Shown piece by piece: positions 1 to 10,262 of a stretch of DNA of 64,000 bases. The notes below the pieces were generated by a model. That model was given only the letters and a program-made list of their open reading frames with translations. It made no database searches and was not told where the DNA came from. The translations under genes and the position numbers were made by a program. Every line of letters starts with the position of its first letter. The first letter of the stretch is position 1. Origin of the DNA: Pseudomonas fluorescens (GTDB lineage Bacteria > Pseudomonadota > Gammaproteobacteria > Pseudomonadales > Pseudomonadaceae); NCBI RefSeq assembly GCF_040448305.1, contig NZ_CP148752.1:4868501-4932500 (forward strand), given 5' to 3'.

Positions 1-3000
1 CACATCCGGCCAGGCCTGCGCGGTGCGGTTGAAGCCTTCGACCTGCTGCGCCGTTTGTACAGCATCGAGCAGGCTCAAGCGCCCCAATGGCTGCTGCGGC
101 GCACGGACCATGGCATCGAGCAACGCCAGCAGACGTGTGCTCAAGCCTTCGATGGCCTCGGCGCTGAACAGCGCCGTGTCGTAGTTGAAACGCAGGTCCA
201 GGCATTCACCCAGTTCGGCGGCAATGGCCAGGGGGAAGCTGGTCTGGTCGTGGTTGCGGATGCCGGAGAACTTCAACGCGCTGGCGTTACCCTCCTCCAG
301 CGCTTGCGCCACCGGATAGTTTTCGAACACCAGCAGCGTGTCGAACAACGCTTCGCCAGAGTGACCGGCCCAGCGCTGCACATCCGCCAGCGGCGTGTAT
401 TCGACTTCGCGCAACCTGAGGTTGAGCGCCTGGACTTCATCGATCCATTGGCTGACGGTGCGCTCGGGGTGCGGTGTGGCGATCACCGGCAAGGTGTTGA
501 TGAACAGACCGATCTGCTGCTCTATCCCCTGCAACTCACTCGGACGCCCCGACACGGTGGCGCCGAACGCCACAGTCTGCTGCCCGGTGTAGCGCTGCAA
601 CAGCAACAGCCACGCCGCTTGCAGCAGGGTGTTGGGCGTGACGCGGGCCTGACGGGCAAAGCCGCTCAGACGCTCGGTGGCCGCGCGGTCCAGGCTCAGG
701 TGCAGGGCGCGATGAGCATCGCCCTGCACCGCCACCGGCCCCGGCAAGGCGCCGGCCAGTCGCGTCGGCTCGGTGAACGACTGCAACTGCTCCAGCCAGA
801 ACGCTTCGCACGCGGCGCGATCACGGCTGCCCAGCCAGGTCATGTAATCGCGATAACCACCAACACTCGGCGCGGGTATGACGCCGGAATACCGCTGCAG
901 CACTTCGCCGAACAACTGCGAAGTGCTCCAGCCGTCGAGCAGGATGTGGTGGTTAGTGAAGATCAGGTGATGAGTGTCGCTGGTGGTCTGCACCAGGGTC
1001 AGGCGCAGCAATGGCGCCACCGTCAGGTCGAAACCGCGCAAACGGTCGTCCTCCGCCAGGCGATCCAGCGCTTCGGTCACCTTGGTTTGATCGCGCCAGT
1101 CGAGTACGGTCAACGGCAGCGTGGCGTCGGCCAGGATCACTTGCAGCGGTCGCGAGCCGTTGCTTTCGCTGAAGAACGCCGCGCGCAGCACTTCATGACG
1201 CTGCAGCGTCTGTTGCCAGGCATCGCGGAACGCCTCGACGTCGAGCCCCTGCACATCCACGCGCATCTGCGGCACGTAGGCCCCGGCATCCGGGGCGAAC
1301 AGGCTGTGGAACAACATGCCTTGCTGCATCGGCGACAGCGGCAGGATGTCTTCGATCCGGCTGGCCGCCAGCGGCAAGGCATCCAGCTGCGCCTGATCGA
1401 CGCGCACCAGCGGCACGTCGCTCGGGGTCAACCCGCCGGCACCGCTGAGGCAATGTTCGATCAGCTGTTGCAGTTCCGAGGCGTAGGCATCGGCCAGACG
1501 CTGCACGGTCTGCGGTTTGAACACGTCACCGCTGAAGGTCCAGCTCAGGCGCAGTTGCCCGGCGTAGACCTGGCCGTTGATGCTCAGGCCTCTATCCAGT
1601 TCTGCCGATGCGCCCTGCTCGGCGCCACCGCTTTCCTTGGCCGGACACCATGGCGCGTTCTCGTCGAAACTCGCGTCGAACTGGCCCATGTAGTTGAAGG
1701 TGACCTGGGGTGACGGCAGATCCTCAAGCCCTGCGTCGGCCAGATAACGCAGGATGCCGAAACCGATGCCTTTGTCGGGCACGGCGCGCAGCTGTTCCTT
1801 GACCGCTTTGATGCTGCCGGCCAGATCAGTGGCCGGGGTGAGTTTCACCGGGAAAATCGAGGTGAACCAACCCAAGGTGCGGGTCAGGTCGATGTCGTCG
1901 AACAGGTCTTCGCGGCCGTGGCCTTCCAGTTTCACCAGGGTCGAAGTTTGACCGGTCCATTGGCCCAACACCCGTGCCAGCGCCGTCAGCAACAGGTCGT
2001 TGACCTGGGTGCGGTAAGCCGCTGGAGCATCTTGCAGCAATTGCCGGGTCAAGGTGCTGTCGAGCAGCGTTTCCACGCTCACGGCGTGCTGGCTGGCCAG
2101 GCTGCCCTGGGGGTTTTCGGCGGGCAGTTTAACTTGCACGTCGCGGTACTGGTCTTGCCAGTAACTGGCCTGGCTGGCCAATACAGCACTTTGCGCATGG
2201 GATTGCAGGCGAGCGGCCCAGGCCTGATAGGCGCTGGTTTTCGATGGCAGACGCAGGGGTTGAGCTTGCTGCGCCTGTTGATATGCGGTTTGCAAATCTT
2301 CCAGCAGCAATCGCCAGGACACGCCGTCCACCGCCAGGTGATGCACCACCAGCAGCAGGCGCTGACCTGCCGCGCCCATGTCCACCAGCAAGGCGCGCAA
2401 CAGCGGGCCGTCCTGCAGATTCAGGCTGGCTTGCGCGGCGTTGCACAGTTCCAGCAATTCAGCGGCATTGGCGGCCTGGCGCTGCCACAGCACCTCGGCA
2501 CTGCTCCACTGCTCGGCTTCGGCCTGTTGCCAGACGCCATCGACATTACGCAACCGCAGGCGCAATGCATCGTGATGCTCCACCAATGCAGCCAAGGCCT
2601 GGTGCAGGCTGGCGCTGTCCAGCGGCTCGCGCAGTTCCAGCAGCAGCGACTGGTTCCAGTGATGCCGGGCCTCGATGTCCTGCTCGAAGAACCAGTGCTG
2701 GATCGGCGTCAGCAGCACCTCGCCACGCACCGGCCCCTGGTCGATGAGCAACCCGGCGCTGCGTACCGCGACCTTCGCCAGGCTCTGCACGGTCTGGTGC
2801 TGGAACAGGTCCCGCGGGGTGATGCGAATGCCGGCCTGACGCGCTCGGCTGACCACCTGGATCGAGATGATCGAGTCGCCGCCCAGCTCGAAGAAGTTGT
2901 CGTCGATGCCTACGCGCTCGAGCTTGAGCACGTCTTGCCAGATCGCCGCCAGCTCGGTTTGCAGCGCATCCATCGGAGCCGTGTACGCCTGCTGCGCCAG

Positions 3001-6000
3001 CGCGGCGTCGGGCTTGGGCAATGCAGCCCGATCGAGTTTGCCGTTGCCAGTCAGCGGCCATTGGTCGAGTTTGATCAGGTGCGACGGCACCATGTAATCC
3101 GGCAAACCGGCCTGCAAATGTTCGCGCAGGGACTGGCGCAAATCGCTGTCATCCCCGGTCGCGGTGAACCACGCGACCAGTTGCGGGCTGCCATTGACCT
3201 GTGGCGCCAGCACCAGCGCTTGTTCGATGGCCGGATGGCTTTGCAGGCGATCCTGGATTTCCCCCAGTTCGATGCGGAAGCCACGGATCTTCACTTGATG
3301 GTCGATACGCCCGGCGTACTCGATGCTGCCATCGGCGCAATACCGCGCCAGATCGCCGGTGCGATACAGACGCGCGCCCGATTCGGCGGCGAACAGGTCC
3401 GGGACAAACCGCGTGGCGGTCAGGTCGGCACGCTGGTGATAGCCGCGAGCAAGGCCGGCACCGCCGACGTACAACTCACCCACGCAACCCTTGGCCACCG
3501 GGTTCAGGCGCGGGTCGAGCACGTACCAGCGCAGATCGCCGATCGGCTCGCCCAGCGGTGAGCTGTTGGCGCCGTCGAGGTCGGCGCGGGACAGCGGTCG
3601 ATAGGTTACGTGCACCGTGGTTTCGGTGATGCCGTACATGTTGATCAACAACGGCTGCCGGTCGTCGAAGGCGTCGTACCACGGACGCAGGCTGGCCACG
3701 TCTAGCGCCTCGCCGCCGAACACCACGTAACGCAGGGCCATGCCTTGCGCGTTGGCGCAGGCGAACGGCATCAACTGGCGGAAGGCCGAGGGCGTCTGGT
3801 TGAGCACGGTGACGCGCTCGTCGCTGAGCAAGCGGGCGAAGTCTTCCGGGGAGCGGCTGACCGCGTGGGGCACCACCACCAGTTTGCCGCCGTAGAACAA
3901 CGCGCCAAAGATTTCCCACACGGAAAAGTCAAAGGCATAGGAGTGGAACAGGCTCCAGACATCCTGCTCATTGAAACCGAACCAGTGTTGCGTGGCGCTG
4001 AACAGCCGCGTCAGGTTGCTGTGGGGCAACAGCGTGCCTTTCGGTTTGCCGGTGGAGCCGGAGGTGTAGATGACGTAGGCCAGGTTCGCTGGAGCGGTCA
4101 GGTTCGGCAGGTTGTCGGCACTGGCTTCGAACAGCCAGTCGCTGGCGTGATCGAGGCAGATCACTTCAATGTCTTCGTTCAATGGCAAGCGCGGCATCAG
4201 CGCGGAATCGGTCAGCAACAGGCGCGTGCCACTGTCGGCGAGCATGTAGGCCAGGCGATCCTGCGGGTATTGCGGGTCCAGCGGCACGTAGGCGCCGCCG
4301 GCCTTGAGGATCGCCAGCAGGCTGACGACCATCTCCAGCGAACGCTCCAGGGCGATGCCCACCAACACATCCGGGCCGACGCCGCGCTCGCGCAGGCGAC
4401 GGGCGATGCGGTTGGCGCGGCGGTTCAGTTCGGCGTAAGTGAGGGTGACGCCATCGCAGGTCACGGCGATGTTGTTCGGGTGCGCGGTGGCCTGGGCTTC
4501 GATCAATTGATGGGCGCACAACAGGTTCGGCTGATCGCCGTTCAACACCGCACTGCGATTCCAGTCTAGCAAGGTGGCCTGCTGCTCGGAGGCGTCGAGC
4601 ATGTACAGGTCGGCCAGGGCAACCGTGCTGTCAGTGCAAATCGCCTGCAACAGGTTCAGCCAGTGCCGGCCGAGGCGCTCGATGGTCGAGGCGTCGAACA
4701 GTTCGGTGGCGTAGACGAACGACGCGTGGATGCCCTCGTCGCCCTCGACGGTGTCGAGCATCAGGTCGAACTTGGTGGTTTTCTCATCCCAGATCAGCGG
4801 TTCGACGCTCAGCCCCGGCAGGTCCCAGCGTTGCGGGCCGCCACTGTCGCGCTGGTGGTTGAACATCACCTGGAACAGCGGCGTGTGGCTCAGGCTGCGC
4901 TCCACACCCAGGCCATCGACCAGTTGCTCGAACGGCAGGTCCTGATGGGCCTGTGCGCCGAGTGCCGCGGCCTTGATCTCAGCCAGCAATTGCCCAAACG
5001 GCTGGTCGGCCCGTGGCTGGCTGCGCAGCACCTGGGTGTTGACGAAGAAGCCCAGCAGGTTTTCCACGTCCTGGCGGGTACGGTTGGCAATCGGCACGCC
5101 GACACGGATGTCCTGTTCGCCGCTGTAGCGGTGCAACAGCGTCTGCAACGCCGCCATCAGTAGCATGAACAAGGTGCAGCCTTCGCGGCGGGCGAGCTCA
5201 CGCAACTGCGCGGTCAATGCGACGGAGATTTCCAGTTCGACGCTGGCGCCCTGCTGGCTCGGGATCGCCGGGCGACGACGGTCGGTCGGCAGGTTCAGTG
5301 GCGGGTGTTCGCGGCCCAACTGCTCGCGCCAATAGTCGAGTTGGCGTTCGGCCTCGCCGGCCTCCAGCCACAGGCGCTGCCAGCGGGCGAAGTCGGCGTA
5401 TTGGATGCCCAGTTCCGGTAGTTGCGGGGGCTGCCCGGCACTGAGCTGTGCATAGAGCCGGGTGAACTCCTGCAACAGGATCGGCAGCGAGCCGCCGTCG
5501 GTGACGATGTGGTGGAAGGTCAGCACCAGCACATGTTGCTGCGCATCGAGGCGGATCAAGCGGCAGCGCATCAACGGGCCGTGCTGCAGGTCGAACGGCT
5601 GCTCGGCGTTGAGGGCGATCTGGCGTTGCAGCTCGATGTCGTCGGCGGCAGTGGCCTCGACCAGCGGGGCGTCCATTTGCGGGTGAATCTTTTGCAGCAC
5701 TTGCTGATCGTCGAAGACGAACGTGGTGCGCAACACCTCATGCCGCTGCACCAGTGCCGCCAGGGTTTGCGCCAGTGCATCGCGGTTCAGCTCGCCGCTC
5801 AGGCGGAAGGCACCGGTCAGGTTGTAGGCGGTGGCCTGGGGCTGCATCTGCCAGAGGAACCACAAGCGCTGCTGCGCGTAGGACGCCGGCAACAAGTCGA
5901 CGGCGTGGTCCCGTGGCGGAATCGGCAGCAGTTCCAGGGTCAGCCCCTGGGCGTGCATCTTCTGTTGCAACGCACGCCGGGCGTCCGCGCTCAAGCCGCA

Positions 6001-6045
6001 GAAACGCTGGGCCAGGGTCATCATTCTGTCCGGTGCAGCACTCAT
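1..6045 (-). CDS. Nonribosomal peptide synthetase, C-A(Thr)-T-E-C-..., partial at left edge
   Basis: The frame is open from an ATG at 6045 to the left edge: 2015 codons with no stop, so the 3' end is missing. Visible order: a short N-terminal helix, an LCL-type condensation domain (HHIVTDG near residue 178), an adenylation domain (YTSGSTGKPKG near 660), a carrier domain (FFELGGDS near 1056; the GGDS form usually precedes epimerases), an epimerase (VVHHLAVDGVSW near 1236), then a DCL-type condensation domain (PMQQGMLFH, HHILLDGWS near 1698). The start of the next adenylation domain is cut off. Specificity residues read by eye are D-F-W-N-V-G-M-V-H-K, the classical threonine code, so the first module should add D-Thr or D-allo-Thr. 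The ATG overlaps the stop of the preceding NRPS (ATGA), implying translational coupling. It accepts the chain from the His module. Confidence 0.93.
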   Translation of the reverse strand, partial: MSAAPDRMMTLAQRFCGLSADARRALQQKMHAQGLTLELLPIPPRDHAVDLLPASYAQQRLWFLWQMQPQATAYNLTGAFRLSGELNRDALAQTLAALVQRHEVLRTTFVFDDQQVLQKIHPQMDAPLVEATAADDIELQRQIALNAEQPFDLQHGPLMRCRLIRLDAQQHVLVLTFHHIVTDGGSLPILLQEFTRLYAQLSAGQPPQLPELGIQYADFARWQRLWLEAGEAERQLDYWREQLGREHPPLNLPTDRRRPAIPSQQGASVELEISVALTAQLRELARREGCTLFMLLMAALQTLLHRYSGEQDIRVGVPIANRTRQDVENLLGFFVNTQVLRSQPRADQPFGQLLAEIKAAALGAQAHQDLPFEQLVDGLGVERSLSHTPLFQVMFNHQRDSGGPQRWDLPGLSVEPLIWDEKTTKFDLMLDTVEGDEGIHASFVYATELFDASTIERLGRHWLNLLQAICTDSTVALADLYMLDASEQQATLLDWNRSAVLNGDQPNLLCAHQLIEAQATAHPNNIAVTCDGVTLTYAELNRRANRIARRLRERGVGPDVLVGIALERSLEMVVSLLAILKAGGAYVPLDPQYPQDRLAYMLADSGTRLLLTDSALMPRLPLNEDIEVICLDHASDWLFEASADNLPNLTAPANLAYVIYTSGSTGKPKGTLLPHSNLTRLFSATQHWFGFNEQDVWSLFHSYAFDFSVWEIFGALFYGGKLVVVPHAVSRSPEDFARLLSDERVTVLNQTPSAFRQLMPFACANAQGMALRYVVFGGEALDVASLRPWYDAFDDRQPLLINMYGITETTVHVTYRPLSRADLDGANSSPLGEPIGDLRWYVLDPRLNPVAKGCVGELYVGGAGLARGYHQRADLTATRFVPDLFAAESGARLYRTGDLARYCADGSIEYAGRIDHQVKIRGFRIELGEIQDRLQSHPAIEQALVLAPQVNGSPQLVAWFTATGDDSDLRQSLREHLQAGLPDYMVPSHLIKLDQWPLTGNGKLDRAALPKPDAALAQQAYTAPMDALQTELAAIWQDVLKLERVGIDDNFFELGGDSIISIQVVSRARQAGIRITPRDLFQHQTVQSLAKVAVRSAGLLIDQGPVRGEVLLTPIQHWFFEQDIEARHHWNQSLLLELREPLDSASLHQALAALVEHHDALRLRLRNVDGVWQQAEAEQWSSAEVLWQRQAANAAELLELCNAAQASLNLQDGPLLRALLVDMGAAGQRLLLVVHHLAVDGVSWRLLLEDLQTAYQQAQQAQPLRLPSKTSAYQAWAARLQSHAQSAVLASQASYWQDQYRDVQVKLPAENPQGSLASQHAVSVETLLDSTLTRQLLQDAPAAYRTQVNDLLLTALARVLGQWTGQTSTLVKLEGHGREDLFDDIDLTRTLGWFTSIFPVKLTPATDLAGSIKAVKEQLRAVPDKGIGFGILRYLADAGLEDLPSPQVTFNYMGQFDASFDENAPWCPAKESGGAEQGASAELDRGLSINGQVYAGQLRLSWTFSGDVFKPQTVQRLADAYASELQQLIEHCLSGAGGLTPSDVPLVRVDQAQLDALPLAASRIEDILPLSPMQQGMLFHSLFAPDAGAYVPQMRVDVQGLDVEAFRDAWQQTLQRHEVLRAAFFSESNGSRPLQVILADATLPLTVLDWRDQTKVTEALDRLAEDDRLRGFDLTVAPLLRLTLVQTTSDTHHLIFTNHHILLDGWSTSQLFGEVLQRYSGVIPAPSVGGYRDYMTWLGSRDRAACEAFWLEQLQSFTEPTRLAGALPGPVAVQGDAHRALHLSLDRAATERLSGFARQARVTPNTLLQAAWLLLLQRYTGQQTVAFGATVSGRPSELQGIEQQIGLFINTLPVIATPHPERTVSQWIDEVQALNLRLREVEYTPLADVQRWAGHSGEALFDTLLVFENYPVAQALEEGNASALKFSGIRNHDQTSFPLAIAAELGECLDLRFNYDTALFSAEAIEGLSTRLLALLDAMVRAPQQPLGRLSLLDAVQTAQQVEGFNRTAQAWPDV

Positions 6046-9000
6046 CGCGCGTGTTCCTCATCCACTTCGTCGAACAACGCTTCAAGGGCGTCTACATCGT
6101 TTTCTTTATGTTCACTGTGCTCACGGAACTGCTCGATCTGCGCCGCCAGTCGTTCCAGGGTGTCACCGTCGAAAAACAGCTTGAGCGGGATCGCCAGGTT
6201 CAGTTCTTCCTGAATCCGCGCACGAATGCGCGTGGCCAGCAGCGAGTGCCCGCCGAGTTCGAAGAAGTTGTCGTGCACGCCAACGCGTTCGACGTGCAGC
6301 GCTTCGGCCCAGATCGCCGTCAGGCTTTTTTCCAAGTCGTTGCGCGGCGCCACGAAGACGCTGCGGCGCACATCGAGATCGAGCAAGGCCTGGCGATTGA
6401 GTTTGCCGTTGGGCATCAGCGGGAAACGCTCCAGCACCTGCAAGCGCGCCGGTTGCATGTGCTCGGGCAGCGTTTCGGCCAGATGGCTGCGCAACTCGTT
6501 GAGGCGGATGTCGGCGGTGTCGGCCGGGGACACCACGAAGCCCAGCAGTTGCGGACCGATCGGGGTTTCCCGGGCAATCACGGCGGCGTCTTCGATGCCC
6601 GGCGCGTTGCGCATGGCCGATTCGATTTCGCCCAGTTCAATGCGGAAGCCGCGGATTTTCACTTGATGGTCGACCCGACCCAGATACTCCAGCACGCCAT
6701 CGGCGCGATAGCGCGCCAGGTCGCCGGTGCGGTACAGGCGCTGGCCCGCCGCCTTCGCGAACAGGTCGGGGACAAAACGCTCGGCGGTCAACGTGGCCCG
6801 TTGCAGATAGCCCCGGGCAATGCCCGCCCCGCCGACATACAACTCGCCTTCGACACCCACGGCCACCGGTTGCAGGTCCGGGCCGAGCACGTGGATGCGC
6901 ATGCCGGCAATCGGCTGGCCGATCGGGATGCTGTCATCGTCCTGGTCAAGCGGCAGTTCCCAGGCCGAACACCATACGGTACCTTCGGTCGGGCCGTATT
7001 CGTTGACCAGCGCCACCCCCGGCAGTGCCTCGCGATGTCGCTGTACCAGTGCGTTGCCGCAGGCTTCGCCGGCGACGATCACACAGGCCAGCGCCTGGCG
7101 ATCGAGGTGTTCGAGAATCTGTGCGTGGTAGGACGGCAGGGTCAGGTAGTGGGAAATCTCTTCGCGCTGGATCAACTCGGCCAGTCGGGCCGGATCCTTG
7201 TAGCTGTCTTCATCCGGCAGGCACAGTGTCGCGCCCTGTCCCAGCGCCCAGAAAACCCCGGCCACCGAGCTGTCGAAAGAGAACGACGAGAGCATCAGGA
7301 ATGCCCGCAGCGGCTGACGATAAAAGGCACTGCGCGCCAGGGTCGAGGCCACGGCGTTGGCATGGCTGATCATCACGCCCTTGGGCTTGCCGGTGGAACC
7401 GGAGGTGTAGATGACATAGGCCAGATTGGCGCTGTCGCCCTGTGGTTCAGGCCGGGTTGGCGCGGCGGACCAGACTTCGGCCCCCGGCATCAGGGAAGTT
7501 GTCCGCTCACTGCGTAATGCATCCGGCAGCCCTTGGCAGGCCAGCACATGACGCGCGCCGGTATCGGCGAGCATGAACGCCAGACGTTCGATCGGGTAGT
7601 TCGGGTCCAGCGGCAAGTACGCAGCGCCGGCCTTTAGCGTGCCCAACAACGCAATGACCATTTCCAGCGAGCGCTGGCCGTAGACTGCCACGATCTGGTC
7701 CGGTGCCACGCCTTGGGTGCGCAGGGTATTGGCTACCTGGTTGGAGCGCGCATCCAGTTCGGCATAGGTCAGGCGCTGGCCGTTGACGCTCACGGCGATG
7801 CGTTGCGGATGCAGGCTCGCCTGTTCGCTGAACAGTTCTTGCAGGAAGCGGCACGGCAATGCCTGCTCGCTGGCGTTCGGGTTGAAGTCTTCGATCAATC
7901 GGGTCAATTGTGCGTCGTTGACCAGACTTGCCTGAGCCAGGGTCAGCTCGGGCGCCCCCAGCAATTGGTGGCTGAACTCGACAAACTGATCCAGCCATTC
8001 GGCCAGCATCGACTCGGGCAGTGCACCGTCTAAACAAGACAACTGCAACTGATTGCCCTGCACTCGCAGGCGCAGGACTTCGGGGTTGCCGTCGTCCACC
8101 TCGATAGCGCTTTCAATGGCGGCCTGATAGACGAAGCCGTAACGCAATGGCGCGGTGCCTTCGGCGCTCAGTTCGAATTCATTGAGGCAATCGAGCCACG
8201 ACAGCGACTGTTCGACGCTGGCGGCAAACACCACCAACGCTTGCGCCAGGGTCTGCTGGCTGCGGTGCTCGAAGGCCACGGGCAAACGCCGGGCGAAGCG
8301 TCCGAGGGTGGCGGTGGTTTGCTCGTTACGACCCTCCACCTGCCAGCCCATCAGCAGCTTTTCCTGATGGCCGATGCGCACGACGAATGCGGTCCACAGC
8401 AAGAGCGCCAATTGCTCTACCTCAACGCCAGCTCCGGCAGCGGCTCGTTGCACGCCAGCCAACCATGGGGCGTCAATCAACGTTGCCTGATGACGAACCA
8501 ACGTGACATCGACGGTTTTTTCGAACGGCAAGCGATGGGCCACGGCGACCTGCTGTTGCAGATTGCGCCAGAACGCCGCGCCCTGGTGGCCGATGTCTTC
8601 TTCGCGCAGTTCTTCCTGCCATGCGCTGTAGTCCAGGTATTGCAGCGCGTCCTCGTCGTCGCCCAGGTTTTCACCGCGCAACAGGCTGCCCAGTTCACTC
8701 GCCAGCACCCGCAGCGATGCCTCGTCGAAGCTGCATGCCGGGGCCAGCAGGGTGATGAACTGCTGCCCTGCTCCGTCTTCAACCTGCGCCACCACCAGCG
8801 CCTGACTCGAATCTTCAACCATGACTTCACGGCTGCGGCTCAAGGCCTCGGCCACCGAAGGCTGGTTGCCCAGCAGTGTGAGCGGCAAGCCATCGCACAG
8901 GCTTTGCACCGGCCACTTCATGCCCGGCAGGCGGCGGTACAGCGTGCGCAGGATTTCATGGCGCTGACCGAGGGTTTCCAGTGCCCTGCGCAATGCCTGG

Positions 9001-9140
9001 GCGTCCACTGGCCGGGCGACCGGCAACGTCAGCGCGGCGAACAGCGGCCGTGCGCCCAACTCCTGGGCACGCAAATAAAAGGCCTGCTGGGCCGAAGTCT
9101 GGAATACGTCTACCGAAGGTTCGAGGGCGGTGGTGTTCAT
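6042..9140 (-). CDS. NRPS, degenerate C-like domain - A(His) - T
   Basis: This 1032-residue single-module synthetase carries a C-superfamily domain (about 15-430) with no HHxxxDG motif: the aligned segment near residue 135 reads APACSFDEAS, so both histidines are absent. It is followed by an adenylation domain (YTSGSTGKPKG near 578, GEYGPTEG-type region later) and a carrier domain (FFELGGHSLL near 964), then an acidic C-terminal tail that may act as a docking segment. The specificity code by eye is D-S-A-T-I-A-E-V-W-K, closest to known histidine codes. The gene lies 11 bp downstream of a SyrP/TauD-like hydroxylase and overlaps the next NRPS by 4 bp. C-family domains without catalytic residues, called interface domains, are known to partner trans-acting siderophore beta-hydroxylases. 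I infer that this one recruits the hydroxylase to make beta-hydroxyhistidine. SD-like AAGGA precedes the ATG. Confidence 0.9.
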   Translation of the reverse strand: MNTTALEPSVDVFQTSAQQAFYLRAQELGARPLFAALTLPVARPVDAQALRRALETLGQRHEILRTLYRRLPGMKWPVQSLCDGLPLTLLGNQPSVAEALSRSREVMVEDSSQALVVAQVEDGAGQQFITLLAPACSFDEASLRVLASELGSLLRGENLGDDEDALQYLDYSAWQEELREEDIGHQGAAFWRNLQQQVAVAHRLPFEKTVDVTLVRHQATLIDAPWLAGVQRAAAGAGVEVEQLALLLWTAFVVRIGHQEKLLMGWQVEGRNEQTTATLGRFARRLPVAFEHRSQQTLAQALVVFAASVEQSLSWLDCLNEFELSAEGTAPLRYGFVYQAAIESAIEVDDGNPEVLRLRVQGNQLQLSCLDGALPESMLAEWLDQFVEFSHQLLGAPELTLAQASLVNDAQLTRLIEDFNPNASEQALPCRFLQELFSEQASLHPQRIAVSVNGQRLTYAELDARSNQVANTLRTQGVAPDQIVAVYGQRSLEMVIALLGTLKAGAAYLPLDPNYPIERLAFMLADTGARHVLACQGLPDALRSERTTSLMPGAEVWSAAPTRPEPQGDSANLAYVIYTSGSTGKPKGVMISHANAVASTLARSAFYRQPLRAFLMLSSFSFDSSVAGVFWALGQGATLCLPDEDSYKDPARLAELIQREEISHYLTLPSYHAQILEHLDRQALACVIVAGEACGNALVQRHREALPGVALVNEYGPTEGTVWCSAWELPLDQDDDSIPIGQPIAGMRIHVLGPDLQPVAVGVEGELYVGGAGIARGYLQRATLTAERFVPDLFAKAAGQRLYRTGDLARYRADGVLEYLGRVDHQVKIRGFRIELGEIESAMRNAPGIEDAAVIARETPIGPQLLGFVVSPADTADIRLNELRSHLAETLPEHMQPARLQVLERFPLMPNGKLNRQALLDLDVRRSVFVAPRNDLEKSLTAIWAEALHVERVGVHDNFFELGGHSLLATRIRARIQEELNLAIPLKLFFDGDTLERLAAQIEQFREHSEHKENDVDALEALFDEVDEEHAR

Positions 9141-9151
9141 GTCGGGTGTCC

Positions 9152-10210
9152 TTATTCCTGATCCAGGTCGGCGCTTTTTTGCGCGATGGCCATGGCCGTG
9201 AGGATTTTTCTGTAGCCGGTGAATTCGTTGCGCGCATGCACGCTGAGGATGTTGTCGAGCAGCACCACGTCGCCCTTCTCCCAGGCGAACTCGACCATCA
9301 CCTCGCGGTAGATGCCTTGCAGGTGGCGAATCACATCGTCGGGAATCGGCGAGCCATCGCCGAAGAAGGTGTTTTGCGGCAGGTCCTGCGGGCCGAATTC
9401 ACGCAGCAGGTTGTCGCGGATGCTGTCCGGCAGGGTCAGTGCATTGAAGAAAGTGCCGTGGTTGAACCAGATGCGCTCGCCGGTCAGTGGATGGCGCACG
9501 ATGGCCGGGCCGTTCTGCCGGGTGCGCAGGCGGTTGCCCGGCTTCCATTCGGCCTGGATGCCAATTTTCGCGCAGTAGGCCTCGACTTCTGCGCGGTCCT
9601 CGCTCTGGAACACGGTCTGCCACGGCAGGCCCATGCCGTCACCGTAGTTGCGCACGTACTGAATGCGTTTGCGCTGGAATTCCTCGCGCACTGCCGGGTC
9701 GATCCGCGCCAGAATCTGGCGGGTATCGCCGAATGGCGTTTCACCGCCGGTGGTCGACGGCGTGTCGCAGTAGAAATACAGGTGACGCGGGAACACCGGC
9801 GAATACGAGTGTTCGTTGTGCGGGAAGATTTTCTCCGGCGCCGGGTAGTCGGTGGAGCTGTAGATCTTGAACTGACCGCTGATCTGGGTCCGTGGCGAAG
9901 CGCGGAACAGGTACTCCAGGGCACCGCCGGAAATCCCGTCGACGCAGCGGTTGAACTCGCCGATATCGGCCACCTGGAAGCCACGGAACAGGATCACCGC
10001 GTGTTCCAGCAGCTTGCTTTCGATCAGCGCGCGATTCTGGCTCGCCCATTCCACCAGGCTCACGCCGGACACGGCCGGACGGCACACCAGCGGCATGCTC
10101 AGGCCTTCGAACATCGGCGCAAAACTCACCAGCCGCGTCGGATCGGTGGACAGGCTTTTGCGGGCACCACGGCCCATCCTGGGCATGGACTTGGTCGTTG
10201 AAACGGTCAT
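9152..10210 (-). CDS. SyrP/TauD-like Fe(II)/2-oxoglutarate amino-acid beta-hydroxylase
   Basis: The gene encodes 352 residues from the ATG at 10210, chosen because GGAGGGG lies 3-10 bases upstream; an open frame extends further 5' but without support. The TauD fold is indicated by the iron triad His131-x-Glu133 (in FPHNEHSYSP) and distal His325, with Arg327 nearby for the 2-oxoglutarate carboxylate (SVHARNEFTG). SyrP-type members of this family hydroxylate the beta carbon of an amino acid while it is tethered to an NRPS carrier domain. Position between two NRPS genes, directly before a His-specific A-T protein with a degenerate C domain, suggests the substrate is carrier-bound histidine. Aspartate is the usual substrate of close relatives and remains an alternative. 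The gene belongs to the same minus-strand operon. Confidence 0.88.
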   Translation of the reverse strand: MTVSTTKSMPRMGRGARKSLSTDPTRLVSFAPMFEGLSMPLVCRPAVSGVSLVEWASQNRALIESKLLEHAVILFRGFQVADIGEFNRCVDGISGGALEYLFRASPRTQISGQFKIYSSTDYPAPEKIFPHNEHSYSPVFPRHLYFYCDTPSTTGGETPFGDTRQILARIDPAVREEFQRKRIQYVRNYGDGMGLPWQTVFQSEDRAEVEAYCAKIGIQAEWKPGNRLRTRQNGPAIVRHPLTGERIWFNHGTFFNALTLPDSIRDNLLREFGPQDLPQNTFFGDGSPIPDDVIRHLQGIYREVMVEFAWEKGDVVLLDNILSVHARNEFTGYRKILTAMAIAQKSADLDQE

Positions 10211-10262
10211 AAACCCCTCCAGAAAATATTGACGGCGGCGCTCAGAGGCGCCGCCGCCTGAA